NCBI RefSeq assembly: GCF_030247185.1
Contig: NC_080571.1
Location: forward strand, 71,338,172 to 71,402,171
Length of the DNA: 64,000 bases
Direction of reading: 5' to 3'
Origin: Malaya genurostris
Lineage: Eukaryota; Arthropoda; Insecta; Diptera; Culicidae
Below, one piece after another: positions 35,501-47,368 of the stretch; position 1 is the stretch's first letter; every line of letters begins with the position of its first letter. Below the pieces are notes generated by a model. That model worked only from the letters and a program-made list of their open reading frames with translations, was not told the origin of the DNA and ran no database searches. Both the position numbers and the translations under genes were made by a program.

Positions 35501-35740
35501 TGCATAACTGAGATGGCTCTTGGAGTGTACACTCGGTAAAATCATCCGAAATTTTGGCTCAAAATTGATTCCAGGCAGAATCGGCAGATGTATTCGATTC
35601 GGAATTTATTTGAAACTGACAATGAATTCCGAATCAAATTCCGAACAACTTAACTGCGCAGCGGTATTCTCAAACACAGCGCTTTGACTACTGCCCACCG
35701 AACTACTATATACGAAACGGGTCATCGCAATTCGGTTAGG

Positions 35741-37345
35741 TTAACGATTTGAACCGTTCGATGCAATGCTTGAAATTATCTTTCGCCGACGATTTTAAAT
35801 TGTTCCATCTTATTAAAGATCACGAAGATGCCAGATTCCTACAAAAACAGTTGGATATTTTCTCCAAATGGTGCGACCTCAATAGAATGGTATTAAACCC
35901 ATCTAAGTGTTCCGTGATCTCTTTTACTCGCAAACGCACAACCGTAGTATTTAACTATACTATTTCCGGAACTATCCTCAAGCGAGAATCGACTGTAAAG
36001 GACCTGGAAGTCCTTTTGGACTCTAAACTTAGTTTCAAACATCACGTCGAGTATATTATCTCTAAGGCTTCCAAGACACTTGGTTTTATTTTTCGAGTCA
36101 CAAAGAACTTTAAAAGCATATATTGCTTAAAAGCACTATATTGCGCACTGGTTCGTTCTATCCTAGAATACGCTTCTGTCGTCTGGGCCCCCTATTATCA
36201 ACTGGACATCAATCGCATCGAAGCTATTCAGCGTAAATTTCTTCGCTTTGCTCTTCGTAGTCTTCCTTGGAGAGATCCCAACAACCTCCCAAGCTATCAG
36301 GAACGCTTTAAACTGATCGATCTACACCTGTTATCTGTTCGCCGAGATCTCTCCAGGGCAATATTCGTGTCAGATCTGTTGCAATCTCAAATTGATTGCC
36401 CGAATTGTTAGGCAAACTAAATTTAAATATTCATTCTCGAAATCTTCTATCTCATCAATTCCTGAGAATTCAAACCGCTCGCACTAATTATGGCTATAAT
36501 GAACCTTTCTCCAGTATGTGTCGTCTATTCAATCGATGTGCTCGTGTATTTGATTTTACCCTGTCATGCAATACCATAAAACAATTTTTTTTAAACACAA
36601 TCTCCTTCCAACTCCAATACTTAAATTCTAGATTTAGCTTTAGGGTGATTTAGTATCTAATCCACAAGTTTAGTTTAGTGCTTCCTTAGTAAGTCTGCTT
36701 CCATTCTCTATCAATTATGCAACCAAGAATAATATTCACCATTAGGTTTGTTTCTAACATCCGCTCGACTCTCTCGATTCCCCGGCTGTCCACCATCTTC
36801 TTCGGAACTAACTATCTTTATGATGTTACTAATACTTTTTGCATCCCCCCCTCTTCATCTTTTCACCATCTTTTGAGACAATTAACTTGATCTTTTGCCG
36901 CTTTCTACTTCTTTCGAAACGCCCCCCCTCCCCCTTCCACCCCTTCGAACCCCTTCGTAATTCCATTTATTACAATATTCACTTCTCTCTTTTTCTCTCC
37001 TTTTTTCCTGCATTGCCGCTCTCCGAGGGCCACTCTCTTTGATGTCCAGCATGCCGAACACCCGCCGAGTGTTTGTGACTTGGGGGTTTTCCCGCGGACC
37101 CTCACGGGCAGCAGGATGAGGCCCTCAACATCACCGTCCAGTCACTCTTGACCCTCGCCGGGAGTAATTTTACTTTAAGCGCCTAGTATTAAGCAGTATA
37201 TCTGTTGGATCTTTGTAATCTGTTGATATAAAAAGATGAGGAGGTTTTATGCCTGCTGGAGAGAGAGATTGTAAATTTCAGCTCCAGCGGGCTTTTCCCT
37301 GCTCCCAAATAAATAAATAAATTATCAAATAAATAAATAAATTAC
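35741..37345 (+). mobile_element. 5'-truncated Jockey/CR1-like LINE, RT C-terminal half plus 3' UTR
   Basis: It starts inside the reverse transcriptase at VNDLNRSMQCLKLSFADD and ends in AAATAAATAAATAAATT repeats at about 37305-37345, a LINE-style tail. The 3' UTR contains a CCCGCCGAGTG...CCCGCGGACCCTCACGGG segment also found in the fragment at 56891-57333. The last part (TAATCTGTTGATATAAAAAG, GCCTGCTGGAGAG) matches the 3' end of the minus-strand copy near 57890-57965. No clear target duplication was found. Confidence 0.85.
35749..36653 (+). pseudogene. Reverse transcriptase C-terminal half (LINE), frameshifted
   Basis: 35749-36411 encodes LSFADDFKLFH (catalytic FADD), LDIFSKWCDLNRMVLNPSKC, VKDLEVLLDSKLSFKHHVEY and a thumb-like region ALVRSILEYASVVWAPYY, then FLRFALRSLPWRDP. 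Just before its stop the frame should switch. The segment 36396-36653 in the next frame continues the family C-terminus (NYGYNEPFSSMCRLFNRCA, then FDFTLSCNTIKQFF). One frameshift near 36400 therefore breaks the protein. The N-terminal endonuclease and RT fingers are missing. Confidence 0.82.
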
Positions 37346-37677
37346 CTGTGTCCAGGATCAAAGTTATTTGTAAGCATTAACAAAACACGTGGGAACATGT
37401 TTTGACGTGACCAGTGACGAGTATAATAGGTAAACCATGATCGGAACTCGATCATTTCCCGGGTAGCAGAGATTTGCAAACCAATAATAAATTTTATTAT
37501 TAAAACCAAACATTTCAATGATAGAAATTAACATTATTTAGTTCAAAATAAGAGTTAAAATATCAAAAATCATAACAAAGTCTGCATGAGAAAATAGCAA
37601 CAAACTTATAAAAAATCAGTCATTGAAATATCAAAACAAGAACAAAATATTTATATAAGACGAATTTTTCGGTTATT
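37346..37677. other. Short spacer, nothing recognised
   Basis: AT-rich sequence lies between the LINE tail and the left end of the mariner; no features were seen. Confidence 0.5.
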
Positions 37678-37766
37678 TAACACATGGATCAATTGATCCC
37701 GAGACTGAAGCAGAGATGGCGCTCGTAGTAAACCAGTAACCACGTCTTTCTAGAGTACTAACCTTT

Positions 37767-40648
37767 CAGGAATCAGGAATCAGAACAAATTGGCTCAAAT
37801 GGCACGTTCCCCTTGATATTTGGAGATTTGTGCCTTGCCATCAATTTGTTTTTAGCATCATTTTCCCGATATATAAGAGGGAAGGATTGAAAGGAAATGG
37901 TAAGGGTTGGACTAGGAGGATGGGAAAAATTGACGACACAAAAACACATAAAAGCAGAAGTAAATTCTGCACCCCTAAGGGATGCCGAACAATCTGCTGA
38001 GGATCACATTTAGTGGAAGCAGAAGTAAATTCTGAACCTCTACGAGGTCCCGAACAGTCTGCTGTTAATAAAACCTCCAACCCCCGAGAGGATTTTGAGA
38101 TCTTACAAAAGCGACACCATTCTGCACTCCCGGAAGAATGCAGAACGATTCGCAGTATGTACGAGCAGAAGTAAATTCGGCACCCCCTAAAGGATGCCAA
38201 ACAATCTGCTAAACCCTATTTAAGGTGAATACAGAAGGAATTCATTCACTCCAGGAAGAAAGATGAACCCTTCTGACTATAGCTCCTTACCACATTGGGT
38301 GAGAAACGAGAGAATATCCTTCAATTTTAGCTCCGCATACACAGACTCAACCATGTATGGAGAACCAAAAACCCGGATACGTAGCTGCTTCAATGCGGGA
38401 CAGTTACATATCAGATGATATGAAGTACCATAATCGCATTCACACAAATCACACGAATAATACTCAGCACGTTGAATAGTAGCCATGTGATAATTGAGTT
38501 TGCAATGTCCAGTCAGAGCTCTGACCAGAATACTGCAATGTTGCTTGGAGAAATGCAGTAGACACTTTGACATTTTCAGATTTAAATCTGGTAGAAATGC
38601 TTTTGTTTGCGCGCAAGTTTGCAAGCTGCGCCAGTAGCTGGCATGTTTGGATGCAGCCCAAGAACGAATCTTGTGCTTTATCCAACTAGTTGAAAGTGGT
38701 AAAGCTGGTTCAGGACCAACGAAATCATTCGTTGCACCAGCTCTAGCCAACTCATCAGCCGGGTACCCATAAGAAGTAAACAGCATTTGAAATGCTGAGG
38801 TCTTCAATTTGAGTTCGACATGCGATCACTAGATTCGACCGTGAGTCATTCGAACTGAGTGCTTTTAAGGCTGCCTGACTGTCGGAACAAAAATAAATTC
38901 GTTTACCACAGATCCTCTGCTGAAGTGCCGATTGTACTCCACACAGAATCGCGTAGATTTCTGCCTGGAACACAGTACAGTATCTACCAAGTGAATGAGA
39001 CTGCTCCAGCCTCATTTACGACAGTAGACACCAGCACCAGCACGACCATGCAACAGAGAACCGTCCGTATAACAAACTATGTGTTCATCAAGTTGTCCTT
39101 CCAGACAACCATTCCTCACGAAGAGGAGAGCTCACATGGAATGTTTTGAAAGGAAAACTGCATGTGAGAGTTAGGTCACTAGGAGCGAGTAAATACTCAT
39201 CCCATGTAACCATTTGAGACCACAAGCGAGTGTGGCTGGTAGCATAATCTAATGGGTTACTGTTCCAAAGCCCTGTAACCTTAAGACGGTATGCACAAGA
39301 TAATGCTTCTTGTTTTAGGAACACATGTAGTGGTTTAATGCACAGTAGCGCCTCTAGAGCAGCAGTAGGAGTTGTCGTGAATGCTCCTGTCATCGCCATT
39401 AGGACCATCCTTTGGAGATGATTTAGCTTTGACTGAACTGTCGCGACTTCTCCTTTCTGCCACAATACAAGACAACCATATGCTAAAATTGGTCTAACAA
39501 TAGTTGTGTAGATCCAATGAATATATCTGGGTTTGAGTCCCCATGATTTTCCAAAAGCTCGTCTGCATTGGCCGAAAGCCATACAAGCTCTCTTAATCCT
39601 GAAGTCAATGTGAGCAGACCAATTCAGTTTTGAGTCAAGAATAACCCCGACGTATTTAACTTGATCGACCACAGTGACCTCTGAACCGAAGAACTGTAAC
39701 GGACGAGCTCCTGTGATTATCCTACGATGAGTGAAAAGCACCATTGATGTTTTGCCCGGATTTACAGACAATCCAACCTGACAACACCATTGTTCAACAG
39801 ATCGCAGGGCTTGCTGCATTAAATCAAAGAGAGTGTTAATGCTTATACCGGTCATCAATATATGATAATCGTCGGCAAAACCATAAGTCGGAAATCCAAG
39901 GTTATTAAGTTTCCTTAACAAACCATCAGCGACTAGGTTCCATAAAAGTGGGGATAGTACACCACCTTGAGGACACCCACAGACACTCAGCTTTCTAATC
40001 TCTGCTTGCCGAAGCGATGAACAAAGAAGTCGATTGCTAAGCATTGCGTGTATCCAATTTGTGATACTTGAAGGTATACCATGACCACGGGCTGCTTCCA
40101 GAATTGAATTGAAAGACACGTTATCAAAGGCACCTTCAATATCTAGGAAAACTCCCAAGCAAGATTGCTTTTGTGAGAAAGCTTTTTCAATGTTGTACAC
40201 AACATCATGTAACAGGGTTGTAGTGGGCTTTCCACGCTGTTAAGCATGTTGCATTCCATGTAGCGTATGCACGCCCAGACTAACATTCCTGATATAGTGA
40301 TCGACTATGCGTTCCACTGTTTTAAGAAGAAATGAGCTAAGACTGATAGGCCTGAAACTCTTCGCTTCCTCATAAGTGTCGCGACCGCCTTTGGGAATAA
40401 ATTTGACAATTATTTCCTGCCAGGCTCTTGGAATATATCCTGTCGCAAGACTAAAAGTAAGTATTTTCTTCGAAACATGTTTGAAATGTTCATACCCTTT
40501 CTGCAGTAACACTGGGAAAACTCCATCCTTTCCAGGAGATTTGTACGGAGCAAAACTCTCAACTGCCCATTTGACCGATTCAATCGTCACAACGCTTCGA
40601 GCAAGGGCCCAAGAATCGTAACTACCTGAAAAAGTCTCGGGAAGAGCT
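37767..40648 (-). mobile_element. 5'-truncated LOA-like LINE inserted in the mariner 5' region
   Basis: The 12-bp duplication GTACTAACCTTT at 37755-37766 and 40649-40660 brackets the insertion. On the minus strand the element runs from an RT linker region through reverse transcriptase and RNase H. Its 3' UTR holds about three diverged copies of a 60-70-bp unit containing AGCAGAAGTAAATTCTGCAC (about 37965-38215). The tail is ATTCCTG repeats (37767-37780). Endonuclease and ORF1 are lost. The RT style (FLDIEGAFDNVSFNSI, FADDYHILM) and the presence of RNase H suggest the LOA/R1 group. Confidence 0.9.
38277..40620 (-). pseudogene. LOA-like LINE polyprotein remnant: RT and RNase H
   Basis: Minus-strand order: the linker YKSPGKDGVFPVLLQKG and FRPISLSSFLLKTVERIVD (40590-40240), then RT with FLDIEGAFDNVSF, CPQGGVLSPLLWN, FADDYHILM (catalytic) and YVGVILDSKLNWSAHID (40200-39088). 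RNase H follows with CYTDGS and FCSDSQAALKAL (about 39080-38760). Last is a tail with ADELARAG and a CDLCECDYGTSYHLIC zinc-like motif (38755-38277). Three lesions are visible. A TAA near 40238 sits where the YQRGKPT motif expects Tyr, a frameshift lies near 39015, and a small deletion plus frameshift removes the HSGI-GNE segment near 38760. Confidence 0.87.
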
Positions 40649-40752
40649 GTACTAACCTTTGCTTGAAACGGGTCAAATTTTTAAGTCTATCCGACCAGAA
40701 ACAGCTGAGTTATCGAGGTTGGAGTGAAGTCGTTTTGTAGTTTGTTTAAAAA

Positions 40753-41776
40753 ATGAAAAAAACCGAGTTTCGTGTTTTGATAAAACATTGTTTTTTAATG
40801 GGTAAAAACACCGTGCAAGCGAAACAATGGATTGAAAAATGTTATCCGGACTCTTGTCCATCAAAAGCAACGATTTGTCGGTGGTTCGCCGAGTTTAAAC
40901 GTGGTCGTACCGACACAAATGACGCGGAACGCTCGGGTAGACCTGTGGAAGCCGTTACACCGGAAAATGTGAGTGAAGTGAGAAAAATTATAATGAAAGA
41001 TCGTAAAGTGAAGCTCCGTGAGATTGCTGAGATGACACAGATATCATATGGAAGTGTATTTACTATCCTTCAATTGAGCATGGAAAAGGTTTTTTCCAAG
41101 CGGGTGCCGCGATTGCTTTCGATGGAACAAAAACAGCAACGAGTCGATGATTCAGAAAGCAGTTTATCGCTATTTACTCGCAACAAAAAATATTTTTTGC
41201 GTCGTTACGTGACCATGGACGAAACATGAATACATCACTACACTCCAGAGTCGAAGCGGCAGTCATCTGAGTGGCGTACAGCTGGCGAAAGCCGTCCGAA
41301 AACGCAGCAGTCAGCTGGCAAAGTCATGGCGTCAGTTTTTTGGGATACGCATGGCGTGATTTTTATTGACTACCTCGAAAAAGGTAAATCGATTAACAGT
41401 GATTATTATATTGACTTACTTGTGCGTTTGAAGGAGGAAATCGCAAAAAAAACGACCGCACATGCAGAGAAAAAAAAATCCTTTTTCATCAAGACAATGC
41501 ACCCTGCCACAAGTCGATGAAAACAATGGCGAAATTGAACTCGCCAGATTTAGCCCCCAGTGACTACTGGCTCTTTGCTGATCTTAAAAAAATGCTCCAG
41601 GGAAAAAGATTTGGCTCAAATGAGGAGGTCATCGTTGAAACTGAAGCTTATTTTGAAGCAAAAGTTAAATTTTTTATAAACATGGTATTGAAAAATTGGA
41701 AAAAACGTTGGAACCATTTTATCACCCTAAAAGGTGATTATGTTGATGAATTAAAAAAAAATTGCAAAAAAATGTT
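40753..41776 (+). pseudogene. mariner (irritans subfamily) transposase pseudogene
   Basis: The start MKKTEFRVLIKHCFLMGKNT is the usual irritans N-terminus. It is followed by the paired helix-turn-helix region (ATICRWFAEFKRG, ERSGRPVEAVTPENVSEVRK, LREIAEMTQISYGSV). YVTMDET holds the first catalytic Asp. A TGA at 41227-41229 replaces the expected Trp, after which the same frame continues to 41326 onward (MASVFWDTHGVIFIDYLEKG). An A-run near 41470-41478 causes a frameshift before HQDNAPCH (second Asp). A deletion near 41535 fuses KLN directly to SPDLAPSDYW (third Asp). All three catalytic Asp codons survive in separate frames, but no intact protein can be made. Confidence 0.92.
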
Positions 41777-41817
41777 GTTTCCATTGTTAGTCTCGGGACT
41801 TATTGATCCATGTGTTA

Positions 41818-42224
41818 ATATTCTAGTATTCAGAATAGAATAATATCATACGCATTTATCTTATATAATTCTGATACAGTTTATTCAATATTCAATTTAG
41901 TTGAAGATAGCACTTCTGGAACAATTGAACTTAATGAGATTGGAATAATTCATCAAAAAACGAAATAAGATATAATAACTGATTTTGGTGCTGAGCAAAT
42001 TTTATACAATTCCTTGATTTTTTGGATGAAATGTCAAAAATCGCTATGACAGCACAAAAACATCAAGTCAAGCTATGATGATAAAATTCGTTATTATTTT
42101 GATCTTTGTTTGTTATTTACATCTACCCGGGAATTGTGATTCTCAATTCTTGTGCTTTACACGGAACTGGAGGTCGTGGTGACCTTCCAGCAACAGCATC
42201 AAAAACATACCATCTGTGTGGTGT
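41818..42224. other. Spacer after the mariner, nothing recognised
   Basis: AT-rich; no coding or structural signal was seen. Confidence 0.5.
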
Positions 42225-42770
42225 GAAGCCTCATTTAGAATGGATTCTAGAACTGAATTCAGAACCTGGATTCTGGTTCACCTTAATTCTAAACATAATT
42301 CAAGGTTTGGAATCTAGTGTCCGAATACAGGTTCATAAATCTCAGATACTTGAGCTGAGTCCTAATTCTAGATTCTGGAATAAGATTTTTGGAACTGGTA
42401 TCGTGACTAGATTTGGAGCTGAATTTAGTGCCTTGATTCAAGTTCGAAATTCGTATCCAGAATTCTGATTCAGGAATTCAACGTAAGAAAAAAATTTTAA
42501 CTATGAATTCTAGTTTTAGATTCTGGAACAAAATTTTCAATCTGAACTCCGAACCAAAATTTTTGAACTGACATCTGAACCAGAATTTAATTTCTGTATT
42601 CAGTTTACGAATTTACTTTCTGAATTCAGTTCCGAAATTTAATTCACAAACTCAGACTCAAAATTCAAAGCCTGCAAGTTAAAATTTAATATGGTTCTTA
42701 GGTTCTGGAGCTGAACTCAGCTTTTTAATTCAGGTTCGGAACTAAATTTTTCATTATCTTGCAAGTCCGG
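42225..42770. repeat. Degenerate GAATTCTGGTTCAG-type repeat array
   Basis: Repeated variants of GAACTGGATTCTGG and GGTTCGGAACT words fill this stretch, including near 42250, 42435, 42570 and 42700. It resembles the array at 11281-12170 read on the other strand. The open frame at 42106-42468 is a by-product of the repeat. Confidence 0.6.
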
Positions 42771-43295
42771 AACCGAAATAGGATCGAAATGAAAAATTCC
42801 AGAATTTTGTATGAAACCATAAAACCATCCATTTGAATCGAAGTGTGTGAAAATCGGTTAAGATTTCTAAAGATGTCAAAGTGAGTTGCTTTTAGAAGAT
42901 TTTGATCATTATTTGCGGTATTTCCGGTACGGTAGCATAACATAAAATGGTTCATATGGTCATCAACTAGCATGATGTACAAATTGGAACAGTTTTGAAC
43001 CGAACTTAGTTTTTTTATGGTCATTTTTTATAACGGTTTGAAATTTAGGAACCCTGTAATTTCAAAACCGGAAGGCGGAAATTCAGCAATTTCGTATGGG
43101 ATTGTAATTTGAGTTTATGAATACAGTGAGCTCCATTTTGGAGGCTTTTACCACGATTTCCGGTAATCCGACGTAATTGAAATCGGTTAAGATTAAACAT
43201 CAATTTATGGGATTGCAGGACCTTTCACTTGATCATCCTAAGGTTACGAAACTCGGTGTAGCCATCTTTGAGAAGTCGAAGTGCGTTACAATTCA
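42771..43295. repeat. TCCGG-type interspersed repeat, left of the palindromic structure
   Basis: It contains AAATCGGTTAAGAT and TTTCCGGTA words as at 17569-20030. It appears to continue on the far side of the 43296-45988 insertion (GTTTGTAATCACTATTTCCG at 45993), suggesting one repeat copy split by that insertion. Confidence 0.55.
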
Positions 43296-45988
43296 GGGGT
43301 GGAATCATGTAAGGTGATAAGTGACTATCACCTCCTGGTGATAAAGAGGTGATCACCAGAATGTTTGGAATCACCGAAGGTGATCACTTTTACTATCACC
43401 ATCACCGGTGATTGAGCCAACTTCACTCCATTTATCACCTGTCAAGAAACGTCAATTTTTCAGGAGTAAAATATGAATGTGGCGTATACCGTTGATATTA
43501 GGAGGAGTAACATATGAAAGTGGCGTATACCCATATAATATTTAAAAATCTAAATTTTTATTCCTACAGTTTTCAATCCTTTTCATTAATTCGAGTTATG
43601 TTTATCAATGATGATTTGTATGGATCGAAGAGTAACGTTGAAAAAAATTACCTCGCGAGTATGGCAAACTGCGCACAAACAAATAAAAAACTCACTTGTT
43701 GGTTTAATTTAGTGCCGATTTTTATTTTTCAATGGAAATCAATGCCACAGTCAGTTCTTTGGGATAAATTTGCTAGCTTTGAAATGACACGAATTGTTAG
43801 ATCTTCTCGATGTTTCACAACGGATGGCATTCCTCTCGAATGAAATTTTACCCACCGGTACTACGAATATCCACTATGATTAGCAGCAACTAATTGTCCA
43901 AAAATATTGCTTTATTTAGTTCAACTCACAAGAAGAAAATTAAGAACGCAGCTTAATTTTTTTACTCGTTCAACTGAACGAGACTGGGGTGGAATCATGT
44001 AAGGTGATTATCACCAAGTGATTATCACTTTTGAAAATTTGGAATCATGTAAGGTGATAATCACCAAGTTCTGTCACCACTGTTGAAAGGCTAACATCAC
44101 TATCAAATGTTGGCATTACGTAAGGTGACAGTCACCACGATTTAATCACCTTCATGTCAAAATGGAGGTGATAGCAATTTAGTTATCACTTTTAGTAGTG
44201 ATTTGATTTTTTAAGAAGTGGCTTTATAAATTATTGTCCGTTAGGTGAATTTTAAGCCACTGATATAACATAACCTACCAAAATTGGTCGGAGAGGATAA
44301 TTTTTTAATAAAATTCGTAGATTTTGTGTCAAAATTAAATACTAAAATGAAAAGTAACTTAGTTTGTATTGTTTGAAGAATTCATAATATTTATCAATTA
44401 AATCAATTCATTTATGTTGTAATTATTATTTGAATGAATATCGATGGGGTATTCGTAGAGTCAAAGATAAGTTACTTTCCTGAAAAGTGATAAGCTTATG
44501 AATGTAGACTTCCCTTGTTGCACATAACGTAACAACATGAAAAATCTATGCTAACATTTTCAGTAGAATTAGATGTTCGTGACTTAGTGAGCGACATATC
44601 AGTCTCGTTCAATTGAACGAGTAAAAAAGATTAAACTGCGTTCTTAATTTTCTTCTTGTGAGTTGAACTAAATAAGGCAATATTTTTGGACAATTATTTG
44701 CTAATCATAGTGGATATTCGTAGTACCGGTGGGTAATGTTTCCAAAATGGAACTAGCATTCGAAAGCTCTGTGAAATGCCATAATCGTAAAGTGAATGAA
44801 AACTATACACAAAATTATTTAACGGATCTTTCTCATTCGAGAGGAATGCCATCCGTTGTGAAACATCAAGAAGATCCAACAATTCATGTCATTTCAAAGC
44901 TAGCAAATTTATCCCAAAGAACTGACTGTGACATTGATTTCCATTGACAAATAAAAATCGACACTAAATTAAACCAACAAATGAATTTTTTATTTGTTTG
45001 TGCGCAGTTTGCCATACTCGCGAGGCAACTTCGATCCATACAAATCATCATTGATAAACATGACTCGAACTAATGAAAGGGATTGAAAACTATAGGAATA
45101 AAAATGTAGATTTTAAAATATTATATGGGTATACGCCACTTTCATATGTTACTCCTCCTAATATCAACGGTATACGCCACATTCATATTTAACTCCTGAA
45201 AAATTGACGTTTCTTGACAGGTGATAAATGGAGTGAAGTTGGCTCAATCACCGGTGATGGTGATAGTAAAAGTGTACACCTTCGGTGATTCCAAACAATC
45301 TGGTGATCACCTCTTTATCACCAGGAGGTGATAGTCACTTATCACCTTACATGATTCCACCCCTGATTTATCGCACACTAAGTCTCGGCCATCTAATTCT
45401 ACTGAAAATGTTAGCATAGATTTTTTATGTTGTTACGTTATGTGCAACAGGAGATGTCTACATTCATAAACTTATCACTTTTCCAGAAAGCAATTTATCT
45501 TTGACTCTACGAATACCCCAATGCTATTTCTTCAAATGATAATTACAACATAAATGAATTGATTTAATTGATAAATACTACCGTTCATTCTATGAATTCT
45601 TTAAACAATACAAACTAAGTTACTTTTCATTTTGGTATTTAATTTTGACACAATATCAGTACCATCTTTATTTAAAAAAATTATCCTCTCCGACCAATAT
45701 TGGTAGATTATGTTTGTATCAGTGGCTTAAAAACGGACAATAATTTATAAAGCCACTTCTCAAGAAATCAAATCACTACTGAAAGTGATAACTAAATTGC
45801 TATCACCTCCATTTTGACATGAAGGTGATTAAATCGTGGTGACTATCACCTTACGTAATGCCAACGTTTGATAGTGATGTTAGCCTTTCAGCAGTGGTGA
45901 CAGAACTTGGTGATTATCACCTTACATGATTCCAAATTTTCAAAAGTGATAATCACTTGGTGATAATCACCTTACATGATTCCACCCC
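43296..45988. mobile_element. Interleaved inverted-repeat element (A-B-A'-B'), foldback-like
   Basis: Four blocks each carry the terminus GGGGTGGAATCATGTAAGGT or its reverse complement. A is 43296-43985, B 43986-44600, A' 44601-45363 and B' 45364-45988. A' is the inverted copy of A, and B' of B, each recognisable along nearly its whole length. A lost about 100 bp that A' keeps, and A' lost about 20 bp near 45040. The termini are rich in GGTGAT/ATCACC words, repeated again inside B near 44042 and 44115. There is no transposase; the 109-codon frame at 43514-43843 is broken in A'. The superfamily is unknown and no clean target duplication was identified. Confidence 0.85.
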
Positions 45989-47150
45989 AGAGTTTGTAAT
46001 CACTATTTCCGGTACTTCCGATACCGAAAACCGGGTACCGGTATAACTAAAATAAGTTCAATTGCCCATCGACTATCAATCGATGCGAGAAACGTATTAG
46101 CCGAAGAAATTCGCCTCATTCGTGAAAACATACACTTGAAATTGATATTTTTACACTAATCACACAGTATCTCCGGAATTGGAAGCTTGATCAGAGTATT
46201 CATGAATCTTAAGACCTTTCATTTTCGAGAAAAGTGAGGGACATTATTTACATATTTTGGTGCATATCACCCTGCGATTCCGAAACCGTAAGTCGGATCT
46301 AGATGAAATTCAGGAACTTGGTGTGGGACCAACCATTTCATTTACTTGTATCGACGAATTGACGGACTTCGGTTCAGAAGTCGATTTTTAAAAACTTCAT
46401 TTTTCTTCCATATAGGACATTAAAGACGGATATGTACTCCCGACTGAAACGAATTCGCCATGAGTATGGCCAGGGTACATTTGCAAATTTTATCTCCATG
46501 CATGTCAAGACATTTCTTTCATATTAAAAAAAACTAGGCTGTAGGTGCGTTCCAAATTATGGCTACTACTGTCTTATATTTATATCCCACTAGTATGCTA
46601 GTACATTCTTTAACGTATTTAACCTTATAAGGAAGTATAGTTTGCAACGTACATCCGTTCTTTTTCCATTGTTTGATAACTGCAATAAGTCACACTTTTC
46701 ACACGGCTCAACAAAAGGAAGTTTGTTTGTCTACAATTATTTAAACGAAAACCTGTGCTTTTATCTATTTTTAAAGATAAATCAAATTGAATTGTATCAT
46801 CTGGTTTTCCGGATCTAGATCTCTTTGGATTCAACAAATTAGCAATGAATTTGTCTTTTCTTAATTATGATGGTTATAAAATTACAAAATTAGTTTTTGT
46901 ATGTACATTCCTACATTTCACATACACCGATGCTTCAAAATATACAATTGTACCCCGTTGTATAAATGTATCAGTACTTCTAGACTGCGTAGTATTTTAA
47001 ATAGCAAGTAAAGTTTCCCTTTTTTAGTAGCTCAGAATAAATATACCTCTAACAGGGACAGCACATAATTGCTGCACTATCGTAGTATTTCCTTTTGTTT
47101 TGTTTCGACATAGTAGCTCACTGACTCTATTCTGGGGTCATTTTCAATAG
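45989..47150. repeat. TCCGG-type repeat, then AT-rich DNA downstream of BUB1
   Basis: CGATACCGAAAACCGGGTAC and related words to about 46500 continue the repeat seen before 43296. From 46500 to 47150 nothing is recognised. This lies 3' of the BUB1 gene on its minus strand. Confidence 0.5.
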
Positions 47151-47153
47151 TTT

Positions 47154-47172
47154 TCTCTCTCTCTCTCTCTCT
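47154..47172. repeat. (CT)n microsatellite
   Basis: An uninterrupted CT dinucleotide run of about 19 bases lies some 200 bp beyond the BUB1 stop codon, probably in or just past its 3' UTR. Confidence 0.9.
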
Positions 47173-47368
47173 TTCTATCTATTAAAGATTAGTGCATTCC
47201 ATATGCGATATATAAATAGGTATTTTAATTCATCTTTCAACTGTCACAATATGCTATTTTCACTTAGATTCTTAGTTCCCAAATCTTTCTTTCAAAAAGA
47301 AACTCTTAACGTATCGGTATCGGATCGGGTTAGTATGGTCCGATTCTGGTTGATGCAACAATCACGCC

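Larger units (their letters stand above)
37680..41815 (+). mobile_element. irritans-type mariner element split by a LINE
   Basis: The left end ACACATGGATCAATTGATCC (37680) and right end ATTGATCCATGTGT (to 41815) are imperfect inverted repeats. TA lies outside both ends (37678-37679, 41816-41817). The last bases, TTAGTCTCGGGACTTATTGA, resemble irritans-subfamily mariner ends. Removing the LINE at 37767-40648 and one copy of its 12-bp duplication leaves about 1.24 kb, the usual mariner size. The transposase at 40753 onward is mutated. Confidence 0.9.

Noticed and set aside
43514..43843. 109-codon frame inside block A of the palindromic structure
   Set aside because: The inverted copy A' carries a deletion that breaks it, and composition is AT-driven; no sign of selection.
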